DNA of 64,000 bases from Gyromitra esculenta (taxonomy: Eukaryota; Ascomycota; Pezizomycetes; Pezizales; Discinaceae): the NCBI GenBank assembly GCA_038503075.1, contig JBCAML010000001.1, positions 2,604,001-2,668,000 of the forward strand, given 5' to 3'. Position 1 is the stretch's first letter; the number at the start of each line of letters is the position of its first letter. Of this stretch, positions 41,581 through 54,372 are shown one piece after another. Under the pieces are notes generated by a model. That model saw only the letters and a list, made by a program, of their open reading frames with translations. It did not search any database and was not told where the DNA came from. A program made the position numbers and the translations under genes.

Positions 41581-42769
41581 GATTCTAATAGCTGGGCAAT
41601 ATAGTAGTGAAGATGAGATGAAGTACTATTCGGTTGCCTTTTACCGGCTCCGGACACACCATGTCGTTGGATTTTTTTTTCTGGGGTAATCTGTAATACC
41701 TATGCAGAGATAGGTTCATCCACCTCCACGTTTCTCCGTAGCGGTGGCTGTGGGGAATCCTCGAATCGGCATTGTTCCATTAACTTTAACTGAGCTGACC
41801 TGACATTATGTACGGGGGAAATGCGTGTACATGTGCATACACAGATCCCCGGACGGTATACGGACGGTAGCTTCCGATAGTTCGTTTCTGGACCCAATGC
41901 TTGTTTTCTTAGCGGAGTGGCTTTATTGAGCAAAGGGAATGCGGCTATTCTCACGATCGACGGGGTGGTGAACTACGTTTTCTCCCCCTGTTGATCACTT
42001 AATAACGGTCTCTAGGCCCGTGTCTCCTGCACAGCGATCTATTCCCCCTGAACGCTGACAAGGATTAATCTTTATTTTTGCCGGGAAATCCGTAGCACTA
42101 TTAGGTGGGTTAAACAGTGCTAAGAGATGACTGAAGCGAGTCAATTAATCAATAAAAAAACGAGCTCTCAAAGCGCGTTTGGAACCTACCTGGCTACTGT
42201 ACCTGTTTCATGTTACATGCGGGGAGCTGTATGCCCGCAGTGCCAGATTGAACTTTTACGCTTGCGGAATTCGTAAATGATGTTCCAACCGACGACCGGG
42301 TTTCGAGAAGATGCTCCGGTGGCACATCTCGTGTCCATGTGATGGGCATCTGTATTGCGGTGGGGTGATTGGCCGTAAAGAGAAGTGTATTAATATATTC
42401 GGAGATACCAAGTGATGATGTTTTTTTGGTGGTGGTAAGCCGCGATATGATAACCCTTCCTTCTATTGTTTAAGGATAACTCTTATTGAAGATGAAATGG
42501 AGCAAATAAGCTTCGCTCTCTCAAGCGGGGAGTCTTGGGATTTCCATCCTCGACTGAATCTTGTTTTGCCAAGTCTATATTCACTAAACATCTACTTTGG
42601 GCTTGGTACGAAGTTGGCTGTGATTGTTGCATGGTCTACATGTCGAAATAAAGATATATACCCATGCTCAGTCAGGATACACGGATTTATGAATGCGTGC
42701 AAGTGTTCATAAACCCTGTATAATTAGCTCAAGCAGGTACTGGGCTTCAATAGTTGTTTCACCGCCTTA

Positions 42770-42927
42770 GACGGTACTTCCTCGGCCCCATGAACAGTGA
42801 CATTTTGTCAGACATTTGCGATATCCTTCAGAAGGCTGCAGATGCACTTCGAAGAACATATTTTTCTAGCTCGTCAGCTTGCTCAAGAAAGCACTAAAAG
42901 CCCAAGACTTGCCCCGGAAGTACCGTC
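42770..42927. mobile_element. possible 158-bp MITE-like element
   Basis: GACGGTACTTCC at 42770-42781 is the exact inverted complement of GGAAGTACCGTC at 42916-42927. Both ends are flanked by TTA (42767-42769 and 42928-42930), like a 3-bp target duplication. Three-base TWA duplications are typical of PIF/Harbinger elements. There is no coding capacity. A chance origin cannot be excluded for a single copy. Confidence 0.35.
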
Positions 42928-44620
42928 TTATTGCTCCGAGAGTTGCACTGATTGTATCTAGTAAAACCACATGCACATCTAATTTCGGGCCGTGAAGCAG
43001 CTTTATTTTCGGGCTATTGTTTCCGTGTGGTTCAGCCGGTAGAGCTCCTTGCTCCCTAGGAACCTCTTTTTTTTTTTGCCACTTCTCAAGAAAAAGGTTG
43101 TACCTACATGCAGTACGCCACAAACACTAGCCGCAAATCGACTTGACATCTAGTTAGTAGATACCGATTGGGCATACTCCATGATGTTCTAAAGTCTCTG
43201 AATTTCAACTGAGGATGACATCATTCGGGAAACCCAGCTTAGGGGGTCAGTTCGGCTGATCGGGAAATCCGCTCCCTTGTTCCCTTGCGTATACGTAACC
43301 CTTCCAAAGCAATATAGTTTCTCACTGTCTTACTCGTAAGTATCTTTTATCCTATCCCCTATATACTAGGATGTGTCATAGTTAATGAACTTCTAAGACC
43401 ACCAGGGCTCATTCATATACGGAGACATTTGGCTCCAGTGAGAGCTCAATGTACGAATGGTGTATGCTCATTCCTGTGTGGAATCTCGGCGAAATGACTG
43501 CCGATGTATATAAACAGACCTTGAGGGGGTTGTTGAAATATATCTTCCTGCGCAAAAGCTGCGCGACTTGTATGTAGCATGCTAGCTGCAGTCACTGAGG
43601 GGAAATCTTATTTCCGCCCTGGGCGCAGTTGAGTGTGGGGGGATTCCGTTCATACGAGGGTATTACAAAGTGTTTTTCTCTCTCTCTAATGTAAAGTGAA
43701 TGTAATACTGCACTTTAACGTGCAGCAAAAAGTCTTACCGGATAACTTGGGGGGGGGGCAATGTTCTTTTTTGCTTTGAGTACAAGGAAGAAATATGAAA
43801 ACGAGCCGTCCCATGGCCCAGCTGAACGGTTTTCCTAGGTTCATGCATATTACAGTACATCCCTCCCACCACTCAGAGGTGTTGCCATTCGTAAAATCGC
43901 TGCCATTTTTATTACAAACTTTATAGTAATCAGTATACATCACCTTCTGTTTGATGCATGTCACCAATGACTACGTGTACTACTCGTTCTAAGCAATAAA
44001 TACTAGAAACTGTGGAGGTTAGACCAAGGCCTTTAATTGGTGCTCGAAGGCTCGCCGAGCCAGCTTTTTAATACTTATTGACTATAACGATTATATACTT
44101 GCAGCGGGAATAAATTTTGGCGCCTGTATATGTGGCATTGTGGTGATGATGGAAATTGTACTTTTATGAATGTATTTAATTTCCAGGGACTCGTAAGGAC
44201 TGAAACCTAGCACTACATGTATTTCTACAAAGCTTCGTATTCACTGAGTACGGCCTTATTCTACTCCGACATTCATGCATGAACGAACTACCTTCCCGAA
44301 GAGAGGTGTGTCAGCAGATGGTGCTGACAAATTATATAGAGCTCAGTCCGCTGCAGTCAATAAAACATGTTTAGTTTGGAGGTAACGGCTATATTGACTA
44401 TATGTATGCATGAAGGGCTGTTGGCAATATAACCCCAGATGCACTGGTGAACAATAATTATTAGCATTTACCTCTTAGCTCGGGGTGGGCTTGTCATGTG
44501 TGGAGGTAATCACTAGCTATAATTTTGTACAATAGGTTTCGATCCCGAGGTAGACTTTGTTGCGCCAAGAAGCGCATCGTTGCGACGGGTGGTGAAACTC
44601 AGAAAAAAAAAGAATAATTA

Positions 44621-44693
44621 AGCTCTGAGACCGATTTGAACGATCGACCCTGCGATCTGCAATCGCATGCTCTAACCCCTGAGCTACCAGAGC
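44621..44693 (-). tRNA. tRNA-Cys(GCA), second identical copy
   Basis: All 73 bases match the copy at 37693-37765 but on the opposite strand, with the same cloverleaf, GCA anticodon and terminal T. A long T run (A run on the plus strand at 44603-44612) follows shortly after the 3' end. The five bases before the gene (AACAA versus AACAA) are also shared, but the rest of the flanks differ, so the copies are not part of a long recent duplication. Confidence 0.95.
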
Positions 44694-47600
44694 TTGTTAG
44701 ATTTTATAATTCCATAACTGTTAAACCTTTACCTGGCGGAGCAGCAGAACCAAATGCCACTATAACAACAACGCTATCGCTGTACTAGGTTCAGGGATAT
44801 GGGAATCTTGGTTTATATCCTTGTCGCCGCGTAGGGATATATTCCGGGCATCCTTATGACAAATTGTTTAATAAATACTTGTAGGGTAGAGTTGTACCGG
44901 GGATAAGGAGAAATAGGCTGATTAGTAGTGGACGCAACCCATGGATTTAAGCCTCGCCCATCAACTGTCGTTCTCCTTTGCTCTCGTGCCTGTTTTGTTT
45001 TGTGATTGGTCGATATTTTGTACATAATGTAGCGCAGTACACATTCATGCAGTGGCCTGCTCTAGAGTAGAGTAGATTGCACGCCCTGCAGACGCCTTAC
45101 GGGTATCTGATGAGTACATGCATGATCTCTCTGCATGGTGGTCAAACAATTCCTTTGCGAATTTTTTTTTAAGACAATTTACTATTGCTATTATGAAATG
45201 AGGGCTAGAGTGCTTAAGGAGAAGAGTCTGAGTTTTTGTGTATTTGCACTTGGGCCTCCACGTATAATTAACGCGGGTATCGTAGTTGATTACGATTTTG
45301 GCTTAGCTTTATAGAAACTCATGTCGTATCTCCCCCGACTACATGTAGTTTGTAGTTATAAGTGCACCCCGTATTATGGAGAATATTAATATTATGAGGT
45401 ACTGAGCTTGTCATCCTATTCTACACATGATCGATGATGTACGTTCGTTACACTGTGAGTTTAGGATAAATAATAAAGTACATATATACGTAGTTTTGGG
45501 AATCTATCGTTCAATGGGGATAGCGTCACGAGCCACCGGAACGCTGCAAACAAGTCACGATTGGGAATCAGCCTTAAAATATAGTACGAAAAAAAATATA
45601 GGGTAGAATTACTCCCGTTTCTGAAAAGTGGAGAATTGTGTCATGCAGCAGGTTTGATCACGCACTAATTCGACACTTACTAGAGTATCGTACCAGTATC
45701 ATATATCGATTGTATTCCCCCCTTTCGTACTGTACCCAGTGACATGATGACAGTACTTATTGGCGCCTGATGAATGAGATATCACTTAAGTTTGAATACA
45801 AATTAGGAGGTATACCGGATATATCGGCGGATTGGAACTATACAGATATCACATTTCTCAAGCGTTGGGTAATTGCGGGGGTGATACAAAGCTCGGGCCC
45901 AGGGGAAAAAGGGGGGGTGCCATGGTGGGGAAAGCATTAAGGATGAAGAACAAGCCTAACCCTAAAGCCTGGAACCCACTACTGTGCGGAAAGGAAGGCA
46001 ACATGCAGAAGGAGACTGGCTCCGGTTACGCACCGGATAACCTTGGAGCATATGCGCATGAAAAACTATCGTAAAATAAATGTTGCAATTGTTAAAGCAG
46101 GGTGTGGTATTGAAGAAGGAGAGAAAGGAGGGATATATTGCTGTTGATTTTATCTGCTTAAGAGAAGATATATACGAGTCTTTTGCCATTGCTCCAGGGG
46201 CGCTATTCTTCGGTGATCATGATGGTTTATTAGATCTAGACAACTTAATCTCCGGATCCGCCCACTTTTTATATTGCCTCTTTATAGGCTAATGTATGAA
46301 CCAAGCTTTATATATTAACAGTGGGGAACCACCCTCCAACCCCACCCTTCCTGGATTGTTCTAGAGGATGTGGCACATTTGTGGCCATGCATAAATTATC
46401 ACTCGAAGCGCACCATGAAAGCTCGACGCCATCCATCGGATACCCAATCGGCACCGTACATCTCGGGGGTGTACAATAAAAAGTACCAATATGCGCTAAA
46501 GAATTACTGATGATAAAGGGAACTGGGATGCTGCAGCAACGTGCACAGCTGTAAGATTAACACCTACTAAACGTGGCTATTTTGAGGAAGTAAAATGTTA
46601 TGTGTGCAAGTTTTGCTTTTCTTGTAAAATATATCCATTCGACGGATATAAGTAGTTGTGAATTAATCTGGGGGGCGCGGTAAGAATAGTCAAATCTGGG
46701 AAAGCATGGTTTAGGCCACCCATTGTGTAAGTTTCAAGGAATACCGATTATTCGTAAAGCTAGCTTTGTTGTCAAGGTAGAGCTAGAAGGGGATGCTTTT
46801 GATGCTTGCAATTGCTGTTAGTCAGTGGGTTAGGGTTATTTGGTCGTGTATAAAATGTAATTTACCGTATTTTTTGCTTATGGTATAGTTATATGCCTTC
46901 GTATCAAGTCATACATGTATGTAACATGATGAGCATTCTAGATGGCCCTAGAGAGGTGTATATGAGTTTGTGGTACATTGCTTATCTTTCGTCTCATCAT
47001 TTCAGAGAATGTGGTAGATGCTCGGTGTCGCGGATACCCGCATATCTCAAATCAGTCTATCCATGAGAGCAAAGGTCACAAATATTGAATTTAATAAAGT
47101 TACATGGGTCGAGTAGCAGCAAAGCCTTTGGATGGAAGTGGGGCTGAGCATTTTCATTGTTAGCGTAGGGGCTAGATGAAACTGTAGAAGGGAAGAGAAA
47201 ATGCTCCGCAAAGAATCCGAAGCCCACCCTTCTTAGAATCTACGAATCAATCAGGTTTCTTTGTTTGAATTTATGGGGATTCTTATATTTAGCTATTTTC
47301 AAGGGTGCTTAAGCGCAAATTCATGTGCCAAAGTCTGTAAATTTCACTTATAGACCGATCGTGATTCGGGAACACGGATTAATGCATAAACGGATTGATG
47401 CATAAACGACGATGCCATCCGCACAAGATTCGTACATAGTGCGAGATCACTTCTGAGAGATCATTTCCGGGTTGGCTGCTCTAGCGGGGAGGTGGTGTGG
47501 TTATTTAGAAACAAAGAGAGCGGATTTCTTTTCCTACCTCCCGCAGATACATGTAGTTCTGCCCACGGTTTTCTGACGGGTAGGGTATATGCTTAGCAGC

Positions 47601-48939
47601 ATGTACCAAGAAGACAAGTATAGCTTACTTGCCACGTTTGGTCTTTGTTGATTCTCTTGTCTCCTCTGTGGAGGTGAGTGTGAGGTGGTTTCGAGATCAT
47701 TGGTAGTCATCTTGCGGAAGTTTATGATATGGGGGTTTTTTTTGGATATCGTGGCAAGCGTGGTAAATGAATACGTATGTCGAAAAGGTCTACCGCAGAT
47801 CGTTCTTTCTAGTCCTGCAGACAGCGAATCAAGGCGACTTTTGAACGCGCATCGTCTTAGCTCAAACCCACGGGCCTAGACTACATGTAGCTCAGCGAGA
47901 AGTACGTGCAGCCCAGCAGCTATCTCTGCAAGAGCTGAGAGTATAGTTACTGGACAACGAAGAGTTGTATTCTAGCGCATTGATCACCTGCCAGCTATAG
48001 ATTCGCTCGCCTTGTCGCATCCAGTGAGATCCAGAATGACCAAATGTCCACGACTACAGTTATTTGATGAACGGAGGTATAAAGCTTCGATAAAAGAGAC
48101 GTGCTCGTTGTTTTGTATCATTGACACGACGCTAATCGAGAATACCCCCACACTATAGTAATTTCATGACCTGTGGCTAATAGAACGACGTCGCGTGTAC
48201 GTCTGCATACATGTTTGCCTTTTAACATTTCTTGCCTCACACCCACTCAACCGAGGTCACGAATATCGCTTTCGAATTCTGACCTGTAGATATAGATAAA
48301 ATATAGACTTTAGAGGCTTCTGATCTCTAGGCGGACATTGTAGGTTTGCTCCGCTCCGTTTTCTCAATCCTGTGGAGATATTAGCCACTACACTTTGTCA
48401 CACGCCGCGCCATTTCGGTAATTCTCGCTTACTTATCCATTTTTGGACTCCCCCCAAGACGCTGTCATTAGATCTTAACCTGCTGGTGTTTTTTTTCTGA
48501 TAGTCATCTGTCAATATTGAAGTTAAGCCATCACAATTAAGGTGCGTATTCGATGCTAGGTGATTTCCAATTTACTGTACGTAATCTGTCTCTATTGAAG
48601 CTGATATTGTGATTGAAGCTGGCAATCACTAGTTAGAAGCAATTGGTACCTAGTTCAACGACCTCGTTATAAAGTAGGGGGGCTGTTGACCGACTCGTGT
48701 TACGTCCCAGTGCGCTAAAGAAAACAGCTAGGTCGAATTCATTAAAGCCGGACACGCCGAGCAACGGAGAATAACCTGCGCGAAAAGAAACCAAGACAGA
48801 TAGAGAAGGTATTTTTCTGGCTTACACCCGCTACTTTTCTCGAAGGTAAGCAACTTGAACTTGTTGGTGACTCATAGAATTAATATGGTAAACAGAAAGC
48901 TAAACCAGAGGATAGTATCTGTAGCTACAGAGGAAAGCA
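44694..48939. other. gene-free AT-rich intergenic region
   Basis: No gene is recognised here. Short frames (60-80 codons, such as 45832-46074 and 46080-46292) have no domain. Four TACATGTA copies cluster at 45340, 46912, 47548 and 47882, the densest group in the window. The right end includes the promoter of the Myb-like gene. Confidence 0.6.
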
Positions 48940-51245
48940 ATGGAAATAAGGTCTTTTAATAATCCAAGTTGTGACGGCAGTAGCTGGTGCCTGTATGGCC
49001 TTGGGATAGAGCATGCACAAGTATCCAACTGCCAGAACCAGCATCAAGCCGAAAAGGGTTTGGGGCAGTCCGGACTCGGCGAGACAGGGGAAGAGAATCT
49101 ACCCACCCATCATGGCCAATCTCCTGACAGCCATGAGCCATGTACCTTCGGCCGGACGACGGGAGATGGGTGTTCGGCATTCTTTCCTACGGACCATATT
49201 CCAATTTTTCCGGTCAATTCGGAAGAAGCGACAATATTTTCTAATGAAACTATATGGAAACCTCAGGAAAATAAACAAATCAATGAAGTAAACGAGTTTA
49301 GAGATAGTTTCGGCCTCTCTTGGGTGAGTTTACCGTTGTAGCTTGGTATGGAACTGGTAGGAGTAGTAACAGTTTCCTGGTCTAGCCAGCCGACAGAGAC
49401 CTAAGAATACCACCATTAATGCTAGGAACTCGAAATATATCCGGTTCTTTTTGTCATGACGGGTTTACATTGACTCCATACCTTCAGAAACCACATTGCG
49501 ATTTGATTGCGGGTGTCGCCGATCTACCGAATTATTTGTATCCAAATAAATTTGTCGACACCACAGCTGTGGTGAAGTGTCAAACTTCCCACACAACCTA
49601 CCTTCAGAGCACAAGGGTGGAATATGATGATACAAAACCTTGTTTATGGCAATATCAGGAATCTAAGCCATTGTTTATATCGCCTAGACCTATTATTGAG
49701 TTTTCATCATCATTTGATTCGGACATCTCTAATATCGCCATAGCACATCAAGCTGTTGCCGATTTATTTCCAGAGCTTGTTGAAATCCGCGGTCAATTCG
49801 AGGCGAAGGGTGTGCCACATTATGAACAAGCTTCGAGAACGAAAGGTCCCGTAGTCTCGGGGATCTATGAGGCAGAAAGACCCGCGTCGCCTTCACGCTT
49901 AAACGAGTCTGACTATGGATTTATAAAACCGGGTGACAGCACTAGCACTGTTGCCAAGTCATCTGAAAACGAGTGGTCTCGGTCAGAACCTTCTGCTTCC
50001 ATTGGGCTGCCGACCCTAGAAATTGAAGGGGAGATAGCCAAGTTTGGAAAGGGGCATACGTATTCCGACAACCAAACGGCTTTCATCGTCTCGTCATCCG
50101 TCCCGCTCAAAGTTCTTAGAAAATCTCCTGATGCTAAAATATTATCTCAATCGGCGCCCAAAACAGTCGCGTTGGAGCTGAAAGATGTAAAGTTACCGCG
50201 ATAGATATCTCTTCTAAAAACTTACTAATATGGTAGCTTATTAGCCTAGTCATCCAGAGCTTGATACCGGGGATGGCCTACTGTGTCCAGGAGAGACTAT
50301 CTCGCCACTTTATCTATCTAGGAACCATCTACCCTCAGCACCACCAGATAACACCTTTTTTCACTTTGAAGAGGGGGGCTATGAGAATATCACTCGTGAG
50401 ACACTAAATAGGGGATACTGTGAAGAGCCAACCGCCACTAGAGATGAGGATATGCTTGATGTCTTGAGCACTGAAAGTGAATTCAAGTCCTCAGGGCCTG
50501 AAGACTCTGAATGCAGTTTTTTCTCATTGTCTCCAGCAACATCACCAGTATCAGCATCGTCGGAAGACTCTTCGCCCTCACCGATTCCGGTTTTAGAGCC
50601 AGATTTACCCAATCAAACAATTTCCTCTGAGCTTCGGGATGCTCGATTCTCCTCCCCAGGCAAACTGCATATTTCCCTCCCACTAAAACTGACAAATGCA
50701 TCAAAAGTAGCCCCTAAAGATAAGGTAACGGAGAAGGACTCAAAAGCACTCGTCAATGAACAGAACAAATTGCTTTTGCGTTGGAGATCTCAGGGTATTA
50801 GCTACAAGATTATCAAAGAGAGGCTTGGAATAGATGAGGCAGAGAGCACTCTCCGAGGAAGACTGAGAGCTTTAACGAAACCCAAAAACGAAAGGCTTCG
50901 AAGACCTCAATGGGCAGAGGAAGATGTTTGTTTTCTTTCGACTCCTGGCCTCTGTACCTCAGGGATACATTTTTACTGATCAGCCTGGATTAGATTGTGC
51001 TACTGCTCGAAATCGTGGACCCCAAAATCGTGAACGTGAAATGGAAGCAGGTTTCTGAAACTATAGTCAGTCTTGGTGGAAGTTATAGGTTTGGCCCGAG
51101 TACGTGTAAAAAGCAGTATATGAGACTTATCGCGAGTGGTCGTGCTCGACCTTTGGCGGAGAGCTTTGTCGGGAGCAGATTAGCTGCAAAGTTGGAAATT
51201 GGGAATCCGAGGATACAGACAAGAAGTCACTGCAACTCGAGGTAA
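48940..51245 (+). CDS. fungal Myb/SANT-like DNA-binding protein
   Basis: Four exons: 48940-49323, 49386-50186, 50245-50925 and 50994-51245, giving 705 residues. Each intron is 58-68 nt; the one at 50187-50244 has a TTACTAATA branch site. Every junction keeps phase 0, and each downstream exon is open only in the matching frame. The first 560 residues are Ser/Pro/Glu-rich and probably disordered. Residues about 562-667 hold a helical region (KLLLRWRSQGISYKIIKERL, ESTLRGRLRALTK, RRPQWAEEDI, then WKQVSETI and GGSYRFGPSTCKKQYM). This matches a Pezizomycotina family with a divergent Myb-like fold, in which a TLRGR helix precedes a PQW-containing second helix. A nuclear DNA-binding role is inferred from that. 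A donor-like GTAACT occurs at the stop codon, so a further short exon is possible. Confidence 0.75.
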
Positions 51246-51797
51246 CTCTTTTTTTTGGTTTGAGGACTCTATTCTTGTAGACACCTTTATGAGGGAGGGA
51301 GGTTTTTTGAGGTCTCACTTTTGTGTCACGTTGGTGGCAGGACATGACGTTTAACTAAGAGCACGGGGTATCACTCGCGCACGATCAATTATCTTCAAAC
51401 GAGATCTTGGCACAGAGGCGACGTATAGCGTTGTTACTAGTATAAAAATATTATCCTTAGTTTAAATGTTAGTAATCACTAGTTGAAAATTGAGTCGGCT
51501 CGTTCTACCACCGATTGTATTTCGACACTCCGATATCATCAATCGTTTTAGTACTAAATATATTCCAACGTCATTCTGTACACTCTATTTACTATGCCAT
51601 GGAAAAATACTTGTTCGCATGGCAATTTCATCATTGGTCCTGTCAGTGTGACACTACGTTTCGAATTCTCCCCCTTGCTATTATACAGAGGAATCCTCGC
51701 ATATAATCCAGCATCGCTGTGCTTTAGCCTATATCTATTCGTGAATTCACTCGAATAGAAGCCCTGAGAACTACCAAAATCTTTTCATATTTGCAAA
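51246..51797. other. intergenic region between the Myb-like and dehydrogenase genes
   Basis: I see no gene here. It presumably holds the 3' end of the Myb-like gene and the promoter of the dehydrogenase. Confidence 0.55.
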
Positions 51798-52938
51798 ATG
51801 TCGCAAATCGGTAAAGGAGGTGCCTTCAAGGCAGATATCCCAAAGCAAAGCCAGAATCTTCCTGGGTAGCAAAGACCAATATCCTGCCCTTTTTATTGAT
51901 CCTTGCTGACGTTTACAGCCTTGAAAAAGACATGGCCCCGTCCTCAGAGTCCACTCGGCTCGAAAGCGACTCTGGGCTTGTCGAATACAAAGGATCCGGC
52001 AAACTTGCGAACAAATCTGTACTTATAACCGGAGGTGATAGTGGAATTGGCCGTGCAGTGGCAATAATGATGGCCCGTGAGGGTGCAGATATTTCGATTG
52101 TTTATCTCCCCGTCGAACAAGTCGATGCGGACGAGACAAAAGCACGTGTCGAAGCAGAAAAAAAGTCCTGTCTCTTAATCCCATTCGACCTTAACGACTT
52201 CAAGAAGTGTGACGAAATCGTGTCGAAACACGTTGCGAAGTATAAAAAGATTGATATCCTCGTCAACAATGCAGCAAGGCAAGTCAAGTGCGAGAATTTC
52301 ACAGAGATAGACTTAGATCAGGTCCAGAATACTTTTCAAGCCAATATTATTTCTATGCTTGCCTTGACAAAGTTTGCATTGAAGTACATGTCGAAGGGTT
52401 CCTCGTAATATGCCCTCTACTCCAAAACACGTCTTATATTAAAGGATATAATTAACAGATTTGACCCACTAGAATCATTAACTCTACTTCCGTCGTGGCT
52501 TTCCGCGGCACAAACTCAATGATTGACTATGCCACGACAAAGGGAGCAATAGTAGCCTTTACCCGCTCATTAGCAAAAAACCTCGAGCCGAAAGGAATTC
52601 GTGTCAATGCTGTGGCGTACGTTTACAATCCTTGTTTCATTTCCTATACATGTGAAAGTATCTCAAAAAATCACTCATTAGTCCCGGCCCGGTTCACACC
52701 CCTCTCCAGCCTGCCTCGAGGCCTGCAGAGGAGATGGAAGGGTTTGGTTCTAGATCTAAGCTTGGAAGGCCAGGCCAACCAAGCGAAATCGCCCCTAGTT
52801 ACGTATTCTTGGCAAGCGCCGAAGCCACACTCTATTATGGTCAAATTTTACACCCTTATGCCCTTGGGTTAGTATTCTCCATCTTTTGTTGAAAATTCAT
52901 AGGAGAGATTTGTATTAACGTGTGGAATTAGGGATTAA
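51798..52938 (+). CDS. short-chain dehydrogenase/reductase (SDR family)
   Basis: Five exons, 51798-51865, 51919-52404, 52473-52616, 52682-52867 and 52932-52938, give 296 residues. The first ATG starts a typical leader (FKADIPKQSQNLPGLEKDM) of this SDR group. The Rossmann motif TGGDSGIG is at 60-67, an NNAA segment follows, and the catalytic Ser191, Tyr204 and Lys208 (YATTK) are present. The C-terminal PLQPASRPAEEMEGFG and YYGQILHPYALGD are typical of the glucose/ribitol dehydrogenase-like branch. It is an NAD(P)-dependent cytosolic oxidoreductase whose substrate is unknown. The last exon is only seven bases and encodes the final Asp plus stop. It restores the LGD ending seen in relatives, using a GTTAGT donor and a TTAAC branch site. 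Without it, translation would read on to a stop at 52890-52892. Confidence 0.9.
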
Positions 52939-53466
52939 ATATATAAGTTGAGATATCTCTGGTCTCGATGAGATATAAGATGTATGAGAGTGTATAGAGA
53001 ATTATCAGTATACTTTTTGGCTGTGGGGTGTTTGGAAAAATTGTAGATATGAGGATAATCATATATATGATCAATATTTGGATGTGTGGGATTGTTTGGA
53101 TATGTCACATGATCGGTGCCTTTCGGGCGAAAATATTTTAGAAGCATGTAGTAACTAAGGATGCATGCATGATAGGGCGTGTGTGGGCAAAAATATTTCT
53201 GAACAGCCTAGTTATATAATAAATACTAGCTATGTTTTGATATTTTAGGATTGGGTATGAAACTAAATTTAGGCCATTAGTTTACTACGGCTAACCACAT
53301 AGTAATTTTGTCAGGCTGAGGACGTTAGCCAGGATCTACTACGTATAATCGATATCTTCAAGTCCGAAGATTTCACGTCGCATTATTCCCTCGTATGTAA
53401 AGTATAAGGTAATTATAAATTAAATCTTACAAACTAGGAAACTATAAACAAGGAATGATACGAGGG
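52939..53466. other. intergenic region between convergent dehydrogenase and F-box genes
   Basis: This AT-rich spacer between two convergent 3' ends holds no gene that I can see. Confidence 0.55.
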
Positions 53467-54372
53467 TCAATTTTCTCCACGTACGCTCTCCGAGACTTCA
53501 CAAAACGAAAAAGCACTCCAAAACCGAAAAGTTTTCCCCTCCCTAACGCCTGCTCTAGATTCAAAAGAATCAGCAATGAATAGACGATTGTCTTTCGAGT
53601 CCCGTGTATCGAAAGAAATGAATACGCTTCACAATATACCATTAGTAGTTGTGGGCAGGGTGCGTGTAGTAACGTTAACTAGAAGTCAGTTTCACGTACC
53701 TTTCACGCCCTAGCATATTCTGGCGAGTCATTCTTTGGGAGCGATCATAGCCTCTTTTGTGGCAGAGCTTTGAACCGAAGAATGTTTGGTAGGTAAAATG
53801 TGTTGGCTCAGCCTTGCTATATGTTTGATTTTTGTTACAGCGATAATTCCTAGTAGCTATATATAAATAGAGATGTATCTATAAACTTACTATTGCGCTA
53901 ATCGTACAATAACGTCCCAAACAGTAACACCCACTGGATTCTCTACAACGCAGTCGGGATGGAATTTCAAAACCCCCAGCGAAATTCGGGTAGTCACTGG
54001 TGAAGTTGCGTAGTTATCTATTGCAGCTGAGTCCTTAAGATAAGCGGAGTTTTTGCGGCCAAAGGTAGTGTCCTCAGCACGAAGAGAGGAATCGAAGTGA
54101 ATCATAGAAAATATTGGATGTAGTTTAAAAATAAGTTTATCAGAAGGTTCTTTAATAAAGGGTGGGATATTGGTGTCATGCTGCTTGAGGAAGAGCTTTT
54201 CTCGAAGGAGGCGGCGGGATTGCAGAACTGCATACCACAGACGGCAAACTTTCCGGCAACAAAGTAGATCAAATATATCGAGATGAACAAGGACGTCTTC
54301 TAGGAGGTATGTGGGGAGACGGATGCTCTGTACTTTGCATAAATCCGAGGTTCTGAGGGTTTCGAGAGACAT
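53467..54372 (-). CDS. F-box protein
   Basis: Three exons, 54372-53891, 53816-53700 and 53626-53467, give 252 residues. An N-terminal F-box occupies about residues 17-60 (LPTYLLEDVLVHLDIFDLL, then CRKVCRLWYAVLQSRRLLRE). F-box proteins bind Skp1 and bring substrates to SCF ubiquitin ligases. The C-terminal two thirds resembles the conserved part of small fungal F-box proteins (LKFHP, TVWDV, then RSQRMTRQNML). Exon 1 alone would stop at 53890, but the stop coincides with a GTAAGT donor. Splicing both introns (74 and 73 nt, the second with a TACTAAT branch site) keeps the frame through two more exons. The first intron lacks a clear branch site, so that junction is the weakest part of the model. 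Confidence 0.72.

Larger units (their letters stand above)
41410..44620. other. intergenic region upstream of cellobiose dehydrogenase
   Basis: I see no protein gene here. On the dehydrogenase side there is a TATA-like element near 41573-41580. Sequences of the CreA glucose-repression type (SYGGRG), such as CTGGGG at 41681, also occur; this suggests but does not prove carbon control. A possible 158-bp inverted-repeat element lies at 42770-42927. One TACATGTA copy is at 44214. Confidence 0.5.

Noticed and set aside
43022..43066. tRNA-like GTTCAGCCGGTAGAGC segment
   Set aside because: It resembles a D arm, but no complete anticodon or T arm and no paired acceptor stem can be formed. At most a tRNA relic.
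45832..46074. 80-codon plus-strand frame
   Set aside because: A Lys/Gly-rich short frame in AT-rich intergenic DNA with no recognisable family; below what chance produces in 64 kb.
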